NCBI GenBank assembly: GCA_028641055.1 | Contig: CM054059.1 | Span: forward strand, 109,690,263-109,754,262 | Direction: 5' to 3' | Source: Alopecurus myosuroides | Lineage: Eukaryota > Streptophyta > Magnoliopsida > Poales > Poaceae | DNA: 64,000 bases | Part shown: positions 1 through 11,998 of the stretch, in pieces | Numbering within the stretch: position 1 is the first letter of the stretch | How the letters are laid out: every line of letters begins with the position of its first letter | Position numbers and translations under genes: made by a program | Notes under the pieces: model-generated | What the model was told of the DNA's origin: nothing | Databases searched by the model: none | What the model saw: the letters and a program-made list of their open reading frames with translations, nothing else

Positions 1-642
1 CTACAAAAAAGCTCAACAGTTTTTCATGGGATAGTGCCGGGTCATTCAGCGTGCCCCGAGGGAAAAATCGCATTGGAGGTAGCCTTTGGGGAGTCAAAGG
101 ATAACTATCGAGTTGAGTGGCTTACCTTTGAGGTAGTCAAATTGCGCAGCCCTTATCACGCGTTATTTGGAAGGCCGGCTTACGCCAAATTCATGGCTAG
201 GCCCTGTTATGTGTATCTACAGCTAAAAATCCCGGGTCCCAAGAAGACCATTACCATACATGGAAATCGAGACATAGCAGCTGAATGCGATGAAGGAGAC
301 GCAGCAATGGCCGAGCAGGCCTGTAGAAAAGAAGAACTCAAGCACTACCGGTCTCAAGCAGACCCGGAGGACAGAACCACATCAAAAAGGCCGAGTACTG
401 AAGGCGAAAGAGCAAAATCCAAGGTAGCACAAGATGCTAAAATGGTGGCTTTTATGGAGGATGACTCCTCCAAGCAATCCGCCATAAAAGAAGAAGCTGC
501 ACGACCGCTCACAACCAGCCACGTCATGGAAACACCTCACCCGGGTTGGCTAGTAAACCCGGTACTCGTCATGAAAAAATCCAACATGTGGAGAATGTGC
601 ATCGGTCACGCCAGTTCGGGACCGGTGTCCATGAAGAACTAA
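1..642 (+). pseudogene. Tat-like Ty3/Gypsy pol remnant (end of protease fused to start of RT)
   Basis: The frame is open from base 1 to the stop at 642, so the 5' part lies outside the window. The first 80 or so codons match the segment after the protease in Tat-type Gypsy polyproteins: a 'FHGIVPG' block, then 'SPYHALFGRPAYAKFMA' and 'YLQLKIPGPK'. After a degraded linker comes the first reverse transcriptase block, 'GWLVNPVLVMKKSNMWRMCI', and then the frame ends. The rest of RT, RNase H and integrase are missing. The sequence right after (about 710-770) looks like the post-pol end of such elements. A large internal deletion has therefore removed most of pol, and the element cannot move by itself. 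Assignment to Tat rests on motif memory and on the antisense gene next to it. Confidence 0.8.
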
Positions 643-1690
643 ACAATGTAACGGGCAGCAGGTTTCAGACGCGCTCTTTTCCTACCCAGGGTACCTAAGG
701 GGACTGGAAGGTTTTTAATGAGGCGGCCTGCTGATCCAAACTTTCTCGCATCAATAAAGAGATGGTTATCAAGTCCTATTTCGTTACAGCCTGATTACAA
801 GTAAGTAGTATCCATGTGACATCAATATTTCAGTATCATTAAGAACGATGAGTATATATAGGTCTCGGGGGCTGGTTGCTCAAGTAGCCCAGCTACAAAC
901 CCAAAAGACCCGGCCTTGATGCCTATAAGTTATAAGGGCCGATTATTCGCAAACGAGTACGGCTGCAATCTTATAACTGGACAAAGGAGCCAAATTTTCT
1001 TGACTTTTCTTACTTAAGCTCGATGTGACTCGCACTAAAGTGGCATGATTCGTTCGCTTACGATTACAATCAGCCATGAAGCCCAATGGGACTTGCCTGA
1101 CCCTGTTTTCGTATAGATGTAACAACATGGTATCCACGCGAAAGCCGGCTTACAGTACAAGATAGTCAAAAGGGTCATCTAAACCACAAGTTTATGCAGA
1201 GTACAAGACTAATAGCCGGAAACTCAACAACTATCAAGCATAACTTCAGTACCTACACGGAATGGCTTTAGGTTTGCGACTCGGTAAAAAACAATTTGTT
1301 CTCTGAGAAAGGCCACACCCCCATGACTCGGACTTTGGGTCATGGGGACTGGGGACTTCGAAACAGAAACAAACTACTTGGCTATCGAAGTTCGAAATAC
1401 CTCACCATCCGAGTCTTGGGGACTTAAAGAAAAGTCCACTTATCAAAGCCCCTGGTATTCGGAAAACCGAGTCTTACGAAGGGAGCCAAAAAGAGAGTCG
1501 GGTATCGAGAAAAAGTTAAAAGAATAGACAAGCAACACGGTTATCAAAAGGCCAGGAAAGCCGCAAAGTATATCACGGACTAAAAGTACGTTACAAGTTA
1601 CGACATCAGTATCAGGGGTGCACAGGCGCACCATCAAAAGCATAATAGTTTGAATACAAAGGATCACGTAAACAAGGTATTGTGATGGTA
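643..1690. other. Tat-like element spacer between pol remnant and antisense gene
   Basis: No coding region is supported here. The stretch 'ggtttttaatgaggcggcc' (711-729) resembles the sequence just past the pol stop in grass Tat-type elements. Between about 1320 and 1540 the short motif 'ggggact' recurs in a purine-rich context. I read this as the 3' non-coding spacer of the element. Confidence 0.5.
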
Positions 1691-1695
1691 CTGCC

Positions 1696-4600
1696 CTATT
1701 CGGCCTCCTGAGTACGGTCTTCCGGGTCTGGGTCCTGAGCTTGCTGCTTAGCTTTCCCGGCAGCCTTGCCCGGACTCACTGCACCAGGGCGGACAGGTGG
1801 AGGGACAGCTGGTGTAGAGGCAGACGGCCCTGATCCTAACTCGGCCTCTCTCTTCGCAGTTGCCTCCCTCTTCCTGGCCGAGTTAGCAACCCACTTCTCC
1901 AAGATATCAAAGGGCGGGGGTGCTTCCTCCGTAACAATTTTGCCATCAGCGTCGTATGCACTCATAATCGTGTTTAGATCCAAACTATCGGCCAAGGCGG
2001 TAGCCGAGGGACGCACTGCGGATTGTATGGCCTTGAAATCCTTGGGTGTAAATTTGGAACCGTCCGCCTTGAATTCGGGAAACCCGGATATTACCTTTGC
2101 CGGGTCAAGCTTCGGAAAGAAAGCCTTGGCCAGGGTAAAGGCCCGGGTCATACCAATCCGGCATGACGAGCGTTTCCAGATGTCAATCCAGCCAGGCACA
2201 GTGGAGAAGGCTTGAATGAGATTTTCTTCACCCGGGTACACCTCCGTAGGCCACTTTACGGCATCCAGTATAAATTTTGTGCCGGCAAAGAAAGTCCGGA
2301 GCACGGTCTTTAGGGTTCTAGCCTTGACAATGGCATCCTCCTCTGGGGCCGCAAGGTTGGCACCTACAGTCGAAACAAAAAGAAAGAACGTATTAGTAAT
2401 CCCGAGTATCATATGATAAAGCAAAGACATGAAGCCGATCGGCAGCAAAAACTTACTAAGCAAGATCTGATAAGTATCAGCGACTTGGTCCGATAGTTTC
2501 TTCAGTGCGGTCTGAGCGGCATTGCACTTCTTCTTGTATTTGGAAACATCCTTCTTCAAAGTTTTCATGTCATCCTCAAGGATTTCCCTTCGTTTTACCT
2601 CGGCAAGAAGAAGTTGTTCGGTCTTAAGTAAAATTTCATCAGACCGGGTTATCTGCGCCTGTAAGCAGCAAGGAACGCAAGTGTCAGTTGGATATTAGGG
2701 TAAGCTGAATATTGCGTAAAGTACCAAGCATAACTTTGGCAAGTCATGCTCGGAACTTGGGGACTAGGTATGCACTATGAGATATCAAGTGTCACTACCT
2801 GGTGCTCTGCAGCCATGCGCTCCAAGATCTTGCTCTCCGAAGTCTTCATAGTGAGGAGAGTGTTCATTAATTGATCAAAAGTGTCTTTACCCATATCAGA
2901 GGACCCGGGGCCTTGGAAATTCCGAGAAGGAGCTTTCTTCTTAGTGGGAGGCGGCGCCCGGGTCATTTGTATGTCCGAATCCGATGCTCCTTCTTCTGCA
3001 CCCAAGGTTGTGGCTCTGTTCTTCTTGCTTGCATGGGAGGCAATCGGATACTCGGCTTCTTGTATGTCCGGGTTTATCGGCGACGCTTGCTCTTCGTCGT
3101 TAGACGCGTCCGTAGTCTTATCAGCCGGGCTTCCCTTACCCGGTCCCTCGGGTTCCATATCCTCTTGGTCGCTGGTAACGACCGTGGCCCTATAGATGTT
3201 ATGAGTAAGCAGCTAGTATACAATCAGGAAAGGATGATGAAGCGCGGTAGAGCAACAGGAAAGGGATTTTACCCGGTATTCACCGCGAAATCCACAGGAA
3301 ATCCGTCGCTGGACTCGGGAGAGGCTGGAAAGTATCAAGTAAGATTTCGTAAAAGAATGGTTCAAGGTGAATGTTTCGTTCGAGAAAGGATAGGGTAAAT
3401 ACCCGCCCGCCGAGTCGGAGTCAATGAAATACCCGGGTTAAGAGCACCATCACCCGGGTGATTTCGAGTTGACCTGCGCTTGGTCATGGGCGACTCCTAC
3501 AAGTAGTGCCAGTGAAACAGCGTCAAGATAGCTCGTGTATATCATTAAAGGAATGCGAATTGAATGCGAGGAGGTGATATGAAACCTTGAAGGAGGCCCC
3601 TTGAGTCTTTCTCTTTGATCCGACTTTGACTGTCGGCTCCAGTTCCTCCTCGTTGCTGGCGGATTCTACTTTGCCGTCGGAGTTTTCTTCTTCGTCATCT
3701 TCTTGTTCTAGATATCATCAAAGTTATAGTTGGAAAATGAAGGGGTTATGATGAGCTTAAGGGAACTAAGTAAAAGCCGGAGGGCACCTTCGTCCGAATT
3801 AACGGCTTCTTCCTGCTCCTCTGGGCTTTCGGAACTAGGAGAAGTGTTGGTCTTCCAAAAGTCATCATCAGCCTGAAAAGTGTCAGTATACGGGTCATCA
3901 ACTGTATCGAGTGAAAAGAGCAAAGGTAAAGACGTCAAAATTAGGTTTTCACCTTGGGGGCTGGATTCTCGAGTGTAAAGGGATCCAATCCGGATATGTT
4001 CCGGATTACCTCAAGCTTTTCCGTCAGAAAACCCTTGATAGTCTTATGAGTGTCACCAGCCGCGAAGATGTTGTCAGAGTACCGGAGTGGGTCTGTAGAT
4101 TGCCCCGAATACTCGCACATCAACTTTGTGCGGATGGAGTTGGGTTGGATCCGGAAGTCGACCCAAGTCTTCACCAGGTTGAGCCCGATGAGACCTTGGG
4201 CCGTGAGAGTGGTGATTTTGGCTAGCAGAGGTTGAATGGCCTCCCTGTCCGAGTCAGGGGAGAAGGCACTAAACTTTTCGGAGATGTCAAGAAGGCCCTC
4301 CGAGTAACCCGGCAGTTTCTTTTGGCCGGGTGGGGAGGTGTCTTGGCAGTAAAAGTATGAGAGCTGCCAGTGCTTGACATGGGAGTTAAGAGTGAGGGGT
4401 GGCATCAGAGAATTCTTGCGGCGCTGGATAGAAACCCCGCCGCAAGCGAGAAGCGCCCCGTCACCGCTTTCGCGGCACGGTTTGCATTGAAAAAGCTCAA
4501 CGAAAAGAGCTAGACTTGGCGGAGTGCACAAGTATGATTCGGAAAGGACGATGAAATGTGATATGTTTAATATAGAATTAGGCCCGATGTCAAAAACGCG

Positions 4601-4882
4601 AAGGCCGTAATGGCTTAGAACATCACGGAAAAAAGGGTGACCCGGCGGACGGAAGCCCCGGGTCACATGTTCCACGAAACAGATTACCTCGTCTTTCGTC
4701 GGGGTAGGCCGGGTCTCTTTGCCCGGCACCCTCCACTGGATATCCTCTTGAGGAGGAAGAACTCCCAGCTCGACCAGCTCCTCTAACTTGGCCTTGGTGA
4801 CCGTAGACCGCGCCCAGTTGGCGGATATAGAGTTGGTGGCCTTGGCTTTAGTCGGAGTTTTTCCCTGCTTCTTGGGAGCCAT
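1696..4882 (-). CDS. Antisense spliced gene of the Tat-like element (putative gypsy-type transposon domain protein)
   Basis: Six coding exons can be joined in frame on the minus strand: 4882-3953, 3872-3788, 3707-3586, about 3161-2799, 2658-2457 and 2363-1696. They total about 789 codons with no stop. The start is the ATG at 4882, just after an AG acceptor at 4892. Every intron shows GT and AG ends and matching phase; only the acceptor of the fourth coding exon is uncertain (3161 or further upstream). The first exon (about residues 50-130) has the pattern of the Pfam 'putative gypsy type transposon' domain (PF04195): 'RPPGHPFFRDVLSHYGL' then 'ISHFIVLSESYL'. The middle exons are acidic and low complexity. 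The fifth is a lysine-rich coiled coil, and the last ends in a proline/alanine-rich tail. It runs opposite to pol. Genes of this type are known as extra antisense ORFs of Tat elements; the function is unknown. It is intact although pol is destroyed. Confidence 0.8.
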
Positions 4883-5411
4883 GTGGTTGACCTGCAAAGC
4901 ACAAGGTAGGAGGATAAAAGGAATGAGACACGGAAGCTGTGAGCCGGCCAAGTATCGGCAAGGTAATATTGAGGCATGAAAATTGGATATTATCCGGGTG
5001 TCAGTGTGCAGAGTGGAGTTCGAACTGTCCGGGTATCAAGTATTATAGCGAAAATTATGGGGGTCTAAGCGTTGAAGGAGCTTTTGAGGACGATGGATGG
5101 CTGCACGGGTACTTAGCGCGAATAAAAGGAACTGGAAAGGGGAGGACTAGCCGGGTGATTGAGGCCAAGGCGGAAATTTTGAGTGGTTCGGGCCCAGATT
5201 GGGAATTCTATCTTCAGATTTGTGGCGAAATTAATAATTGCAGGTAGTAGGAGATTGGATTGGAGTCCATAACTTATCTATTGGGCGAGCTAGAAAGAAT
5301 ACTAGCAACCTAATTCGGCATGGCCGAGAAATCATTGGCGGGTCGATTTGGATCTAATCTAAGGTGAAATCAAAAATTGCAAGGCCAAATTAATGGGTGC
5401 AAGAGGCTTAC

Positions 5412-5658
5412 CGGAGGAGATCTGAGTGAAGCCTTGCGGAGGCAGATGGCGCAAGCCTGGTGTCCTTTCGCGGTTCCTGACGGGCCGGATGGAGATTTGC
5501 CGGTGGATCTTGGCGGCGGCGCGGGGCGAGCTGTGGCGGAGCGCAGCCTCCGGCCAATGGGCTCCGGTGATGCGCGCGGGATTTCCGTGGTGGCGCTCAG
5601 TGAGGATGAGCGCGGAGGAAGAAAGGAAGCAGAGTGGGGGGAAATGAGCCGTTAGGGT
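5412..5658 (-). other. Non-coding first exon of the antisense gene
   Basis: A GT donor at 5411-5410 ('cctccg|gtaagcc' on the minus strand) pairs with the acceptor at 4893-4892 ('ctttgcag'), removing a 518-bp intron. The exon has no ATG leading into the main frame. Its 5' end is inferred from the TATA box about 25-30 bp upstream. GC-rich leader sequence fills the exon. Confidence 0.55.
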
Positions 5659-5679
5659 TCGGGTTACCCCCAAGGAGCC

Positions 5680-5687
5680 TATTTATA
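5680..5687 (-). promoter_or_regulatory. TATA box of the antisense gene
   Basis: The minus strand reads 'gctataaatagg', followed by a leader with 'aaccctaac'. It lies 377 bp inside the 3' LTR boundary (6064) and points away from the LTR, so it is separate from the LTR promoter. Confidence 0.6.
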
Positions 5688-6063
5688 GCGCGAGTGGATA
5701 AGCCCGGTTCAGCGAGCGGGAGCCGGGAGTTGCGGAAGTAAACGGCTATTTATTTGAGTTTTGGCGAGATGCGCTTTAAATGTTGAGCAGGGGATCTGAG
5801 CGAAAAGGAGAAAGAGATCCATCCCGTGATATCAGGTCAATTATCAAGTATAGAATCTTGACATTTTGGGGTTTTACCTGGGAAAGTAAGTTAGGTAATT
5901 GGGGAAGAGCCGGGTTACTATATGGCCACCATGGAGTAAGGCCTAGCTATCTATTGAGGCACCTTAACCCGGCCTCCACATACTCGTGTGTTTGATATCC
6001 TTGCAGGGAATAGCGAGCGCTTCAAGGAAGGATCCGTGAAGCCCAGGCTATTCTGGGGACTAC

Positions 6064-6543
6064 TGATGGGGGGATGATAACCCGGTAGGTCAAACTCCAA
6101 GGCGTAACCCGGCCCAAAGGACGCTGCGCCGGATCCGGCTAAGGATAAGTAAGCTTGTAGAAGGCCCAAGCTTGTAGGCCCAGTAACCCGGATTGTGGGC
6201 TATGGCAAAGGTAAGTTAGGGTTTGGGTGCCGTGTCCGGGTAGGATCCAGGGTGCGCCTTGGAGGGTAAGCCAGGGGGTACGGGTGCTTTATAAACCGAC
6301 CCCCAGGTCTAGTTTAGACAGAGATCTAAGAACCCTAGCAATATCGCTTGATATCGAGCATCTAGTGTAATCCCAGAATTGAGTTATTATATCAAGATCG
6401 GAGACTCGGCGACTTTGATTGCCGGCTACCAGATCGAGTTGCACCATGTTTTCCTCTGAGCTAAACCCTCTCCCAAACGCCTGTGTCGTCTTGCCCCAAG
6501 ATCAGTTACCCCCGGTAACGTCTGCCGTGATTATCCCATGACA
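6064..6543 (+). mobile_element. 3' LTR of the Tat-like Gypsy element
   Basis: The LTR begins TGATGGGG right after a purine tract ('ctggggactac', 6053-6063) and ends 'cccatgaca'. The length is 480 bp. 'gctttataaaccgac' (about 6288-6302) is a plausible LTR TATA box. The next bases (cctctaatgcgaattac) match the inverted Athila-like copy near 10.33 kb ('cctgtaatgagaattac' on the minus strand), so the boundary at 6543/6544 is also a junction with older sequence. The partner LTR is to the left of the window. Confidence 0.7.
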
Positions 6544-8698
6544 CCTCTAATGCGAATTACTCTTTGAGTGTGGTGTGAAGGAAGTTTTCAAGGGTCAAGA
6601 GAAGAGGGTGATCTATGTGATCGAGAAGAGTGCAAGGTCAAAGATTGGGGATGCCCCCGTGGTTCATCCCATCATATTATAAGAAGACTCAAGCATCTAA
6701 GCTTGGGGATGCCCAAGGCATCCCTTCTTCATCAACCATTTATCAGGTCACTTCTAGTGAAACAATATTTTTATTCGGTCACATCATATGAAATTTACTT
6801 CGAGCGTCCATTATTTTTCGTTTTTTTTCTTTTGTTTTCTTTTCTGCAATAATATCATTGGAACCTAGCATCCTTGTTTGGCAGAGAGAATTGCTCTGCT
6901 TTTTCGTTTGAATACTCGTGATGCTTGTATTCTTAGTTTTTCTTCTAACTGCTGCGAAAAATCCTGTTTAGCTCTTGTTTTCATTGCATCTCTTATTCAG
7001 AGCTGTTAGTTTTAGTAGTGTTATGTGAGTAATCTCATGTTTGCTTGTTGTATCACTTAGAGTGTTTTTTAAAACATATTTTTATATGGTGCTTGTTGGG
7101 AAAAGAAACTGCTGGATTTGGTGAAATTATAACGATGCAAATAGAAGATTGTATGGACTGTGTCTAGACTTTTTCATATCATGCTAGATGTTATTTTAAT
7201 TCTAAAGCCTATTAGTTATTTAGTAGCATGATTTGTCTCAAATATTTGAGAGTCTTTAATGTGCCATTGAAAGAATCATGAGTTGTTCTTGTCATATTGA
7301 AGCATAAATTTGAGGTATTCTCCTTTGAATGTTTTATTTGGTTGACTTGGTGCATGCTCACACAATGTTTATGACTACGAACCATTCACTACTAGCCTCT
7401 ATGATCATTTAGTTTTTGAACTTGTGGTGCCACTTATTCTTCTATTAATGATGTTTATGTCTCTATGCATGATTATGGCCATTATTGCTCTCTTGATTTG
7501 TTGCTCCCAGTCTTTTGCTAGCCTCCAACTGTACCGAGTATGAGCTCTACTCGTGAAATACAACTCCCAAAAATTCAAAGTATGCCAAATGTGTCCACCA
7601 TACCTAACTACATATGGTATTTAACTGCCACCCCAAAGTAAATTACTCACGAGTTACCTTTAAAACCTTCAAAATTACTTCTGTTTTGTGTTCCCGTTTT
7701 AGCTCACGAGGATGTAAATAGAGAATCTTTATCTCACTTATTGATTGGACTTTCACACCCTGGACTAGTGGCTTCATATGCTTATCCAATTGATAGAAGA
7801 GCTGGCAACGGGTGCCCAGCCCCAAATTAATACAAACAAATTTTATTCACTATTTTTGCCCCTAATTTATCAGTCAAAGCACAATTGTGTAAACAAAAGA
7901 GAAAGAGGGATGTCCTTCTACACCAGTTGCGTCCTTCAAATGGGAGACACTCTTGTGAAGTCTAGTTGGCTTGTGTCGTACTGTATTTTCTGTTTACCAT
8001 ATGTTGACATAAGCATACAACTCCCTAAAAATAGACACTCCTCCATGGTATGTGATTGTTAGCAGGCACCCGAGGATTCGGTTAGCCATGGTTTATGTAA
8101 GATGGATGGGAGGAGTGTCAGCCATTTTATACCTCTGTTTAATAAAATAAAAGCTCTATCACATGAGTGATCCATGCTTCCCTCTGCGAAGGGTCTTTCT
8201 TTTATTTATATTGAGTCTCCATTTTCTAACTTTATGCACAGTTGAAAGAGCATAGTTGCCATTCTGAGTTTAATGTGCATTTGTCCCAGAAACATTATTA
8301 ATTTATTCATGATGTGTTATTGCTTCCTCTCAAATTATTTGTTCTAGTCTTACTCATACACTTTGAAGGTGTCATGGCATTTATGTTTTGCTCCACTCTT
8401 AAGGACTAGCAAAATATCACTTTGCCATGCTTTCTCTATACTTGAAACAAACGTATAACTTTCGATGCGTTGTTATTCATGATCTTTTATTTGTGTTACT
8501 TCTCATGATGCAAGGTGATTGCTATGATTTATTGTTAAAATTTCATTTATCATGCTTGTGCTGAAGTTCTATGATCTCGGCTTACATATGCTTTTACATT
8601 ATTGATGATCAAGTTCATGTTGGGCATGTCACCTCAGAAATTATGTGTTTTTATCGTTTACCTACTCAAGGAAGAGTAGGAACTAAGCTTGGGGATGT
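6544..8698 (+). mobile_element. Athila-like element A, 3' internal region (non-coding)
   Basis: No coding region is supported. The opening 60 bp match the inverted element B near 10.27-10.33 kb ('gtgaaggaagttttcaag'). 'aagcttggggatgcccaaggc' (6699-6720) and 'aagcttggggatgt' next to the LTR (8685-8698, the polypurine site) are typical of the long 3' spacer of Triticeae Athila-like elements. The rest is AT-rich. The Tat-like element is inserted at its left edge. Confidence 0.6.
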
Positions 8699-10262
8699 TG
8701 AACGTCATAAACGTATCCTTAATTTCCGATGTTCCATGTTGTTTTCATGTTATTTCCTACATGTTTGCTATACAATTTATGCCATTTTTATCGATTTCCG
8801 CGACTAACCTATTAACAAGATGCCACAGAGCCAGTTCCCTGTTTTCTGCTGTTTTTAGTTTCAGAAAAGTTGTTTTGGAAATATTCTCGGAATTGGAAAA
8901 TTCGAGGCTCAAAAGTCTTAGAATCCCCGAAGGTTCCACGGAGTCCCGAAGAGATCCGGAGAGGGGCCACAGGGGGGCCACGCCTAGGGGTGGTCTGGGC
9001 CCCCCAGGTGCCCTCTGCCATCGCTCTTTCGCCTATATAATCCCCCGACATATTAACCCTAGAAATATACCACTTTTTTCCAAGAAACACCCGAGGCCTC
9101 CGTCATCGTCATCCCGGGATCGGCAGGGTTCTGGAGCTCTCCCCGACACCCTGCCGGGAGGGGCATTCATCACCGGAGGGGTCTATACCACCATGCCCTC
9201 CTCCGAAGTGATGCGTGAGTAGTTCATCCCTGGACTACGGGTCCATAACATTAGCTAGATGGTTTTCTCCTCCATTTTATGCCTCATGTTTAGATCTCGT
9301 GAGCTGCCTCACATGATTGAGATCATCTTTATGTAATGCTACATGTTGTGTTTGCTGGGATCTTATGAATGTTGAATGCTTTGTCTTCTAATTATCAATC
9401 TATCATCTTATCTTTGTGCATATGTTATTTATGATCTTGCATGCTCTCTGTTATTAGTAGATGCTCTGGCCAAGTAGATGTTAGTAACTACAAGAGGGAG
9501 TATTTATGCTCGATAGTGGTTTCATGCCTCCTTTGCATATGTGCCCGAGTGACAGAAACGTGACGGATGGAGGATGTGTTGTTGCCATTAGGGAGAAAAC
9601 AACAATGTGTTGTCTAAGGTTGATTCTATTGTTTACATTACACACTTTTCTTAATGCAGTTATCTGTTGCTTGCAACTTAATACCCAACGTTTGTTTGGA
9701 TGATATTCAGAGGATGGATTATTAGTCATAGATGTAGTTGGATGACGGTCTATGTATATTGTTGTAATTCCCGCGTGAATCACATAGTAATCTTTATGTC
9801 TTGCATATGCACTACGGTGTCGCCTTCGTTTCTGTCAATTTCCGAGCTGTAATTTGTTCACCACAGATGTTATTTATCTTTCACGGAGAGACACCACTAG
9901 TGAACTGTGGACCCCAGTCCATTTTCTCATACTGATAATACAACCACTTCTTCCACTGTTTTCACACTACTGCTACTGTTTTCCACACCATACGTTTAAC
10001 TTTTTTGTGTTCAGCAAAACCGGTGAGATTGACAACCTCACTGATTCGTTGGGGCAAAGTGATTTGGTTGTGTTGTGTAGGTTCCACGTTGCTTCAGAAC
10101 CGGTAGTGCGCCCTGCCATCTCAGCTGCATCAACCTTCTAAAGTTACTCCTTCCTCCTACTGGTCGATTCAAACTAAGTTTCTTTTTGAGGGAAACTTGC
10201 TACTGTGCTCTTCATACCTTCCTCTTGGGGTATCCCAACGAACGTGTGTTACATGCGCATCA
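8699..10262 (+). mobile_element. Athila-like element A, 3' LTR
   Basis: It begins TGAACGTCATAAACG after a purine-rich tract and ends 'gcgcatca'; 1564 bp. It aligns end to end, by eye, with the inverted solo LTR at 14917-16493. Shared blocks include 'aacctattaacaagatgcca', the GC-rich middle, 'gccaagtagatg' and 'caaccaatttgccccaacg'-like ends. A transcription start is likely after 'gcctatataatcccc' (9031-9045). Confidence 0.75.
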
Positions 10263-11970
10263 ATCATCCGCCTCTCTTGATCCTTGAAAACTTCCTTCAC
10301 ACCAAACACGAAGTAATTCTCATTACAGGGTTAGTGCATAATCAAAAACTCACATGTTTTGCATGGACACAAGCATTATTAATACTTTTCAAACATTAGC
10401 TACAACCACTGATGTTTTAAGTAGCAAAGAAATCCACTCAACATCTGTAAAAAAGGCAAAATCTGTCAAAACTAGAATAGTCTGTAAAGACGATTTTTTG
10501 AGGCACTTACATTGCTCAAATCGAAAAACTTAAATCTAGAAAAAGTTTCAGAAATATCTGAGGATTAACCACAAAAACTTTCAGGTCATTTTGATCTTTC
10601 CGGAATTTTATACGAATTTAATAGTGGACAGCAGAAATTTGTTTCTACGCAGAATTCCAAATCTAGTACCAACTTTTCACTAGAGACTTTACTTGGCATA
10701 ACAAATACGAGAAAGTAAAGATACAAAGGAGTTGCTACAGAAGTAAAAATCACCTTAACTCAAAGAAAACAGAACAAAACATTGCAAAAATAAAAATATG
10801 GGTTATCTCCCAAGAAGTGCTTTTCTTTAAAGCCTTTTAGCCAGGCATAGAATTATTATGATGCTCACATAAGGATAAGAGTTGAAAAATAAAAGAGAGC
10901 ATAAAGAAGCATATATAAAACATGTTTATACCTAACATTCTTCCTGTGCATAGGAGTATTGTAAGAAAATAAATCAATGAAGCACAAATCTAGCAAACGA
11001 AAGCAAAACAAGTGCAACTTCAAAAAATTTAACATAAAGAAAGGATACTTAATATTATTGAGATATATGAAACCGTGTCTTCCCATTTCATAATGACCAG
11101 TGGGTCTTAAAGAAACCAGCATATAGAAGCAACACAGAAAGCTCAAAACTTTCATCATAAAGAGAGGAAAGTTAATAACATGAAGATTTCCATAACCATA
11201 TTTTCCTCTCTCAAAATAATTCTCAGTAGCATCATGAATAGACTCAGCAATATAACTATCACATAAAGCATTTTTATCGTGATCAAGCATAAAATTATTA
11301 TCATTACTCTCCACATAAGTAAAGTCATTGTTATTAGTAATAGTGGGAGTAAACTATCACATCCATCATTGCAATCATCATAAATTGGAGGAATAGTATA
11401 ATCATAATCAAATTTATCCTCAACAGTAGATGGACTGAAAATAGCTTGTTCATCATTGTAATCATCATATATAGGAGGCATATCATAATCACAATAAAAT
11501 TTATCCTTAATAGTAGGTGGAACTAGAATAGCACAATCATTATAATCATCATATATTCGAAGCAAAGTATCATCAAAGTAAATTTGTTCCTCTGTGCTTG
11601 GGGGACTAAAAATATCATTTTTCATAAAAACTAGCTTCCCCAAGCTTAGACTTTTCCATAGCATTAGCAATAATAGTGTTCAAAGAATTCATACTAATAA
11701 CATTTCTACTAGCATGGAAATAAAGTTCCATAGGTTTTTAAATTTTCTCTTCAAACACTTCATGTCCTAATTCAATATAAATATTATAATGTTCTCTCAT
11801 ATTTTTGTTGTTTCCCATTAAGCCTAACTAGTAAAAATAAAAACAAGGTAAAACTAAAAATAAGCCTAATTAGTGAAAATAAAAACAAGAAACAAAAAAA
11901 ATATAATTGCTGGATCTAAAGGAAATAACTTCGAGCACTCACACAGGATGCTAGTACCTTTTACCTTACC
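10263..11970 (-). pseudogene. Athila-like element B, 5' internal region with decayed ORF
   Basis: This reads on the minus strand, downstream of the primer site at 11988. An acidic repeat-like ORF (about 11670-11330) contains three copies of an 'IYDDYND'/'IYDDCND' motif. Near 11330 the frame shifts into a second ORF (to 10865) with 'DHDKNALCDSYIAESIHDAT' and hydrophobic stretches. This ORF pair is familiar from Triticeae Athila-like leaders; its function is not known. There is no gag, RT or integrase here. The internal region stops at 10263, where element A's LTR begins. Confidence 0.6.
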
Positions 11971-11988
11971 TCCCCGACAACGACACCA
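11971..11988 (-). other. Primer binding site of element B (tRNA-Asp type)
   Basis: The minus strand reads TGGTGTCGTTGTCGGGGA. This differs from the Athila primer site complementary to tRNA-Asp at a few positions. It lies 10 bases inside the LTR end, which fixes the orientation of element B as minus and supports an Athila-like affiliation. Confidence 0.75.
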
Positions 11989-11998
11989 GAAGAAAGCT

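Noticed and set aside
1766..2416. Plus-strand ORFs of 149 and 66 codons
   Set aside because: They lie opposite the last exon of the antisense gene and have no domain of their own.
2871..3398. Plus-strand ORF of 175 codons
   Set aside because: Shadow of an exon and introns of the antisense gene; odd composition and no recognised domain.
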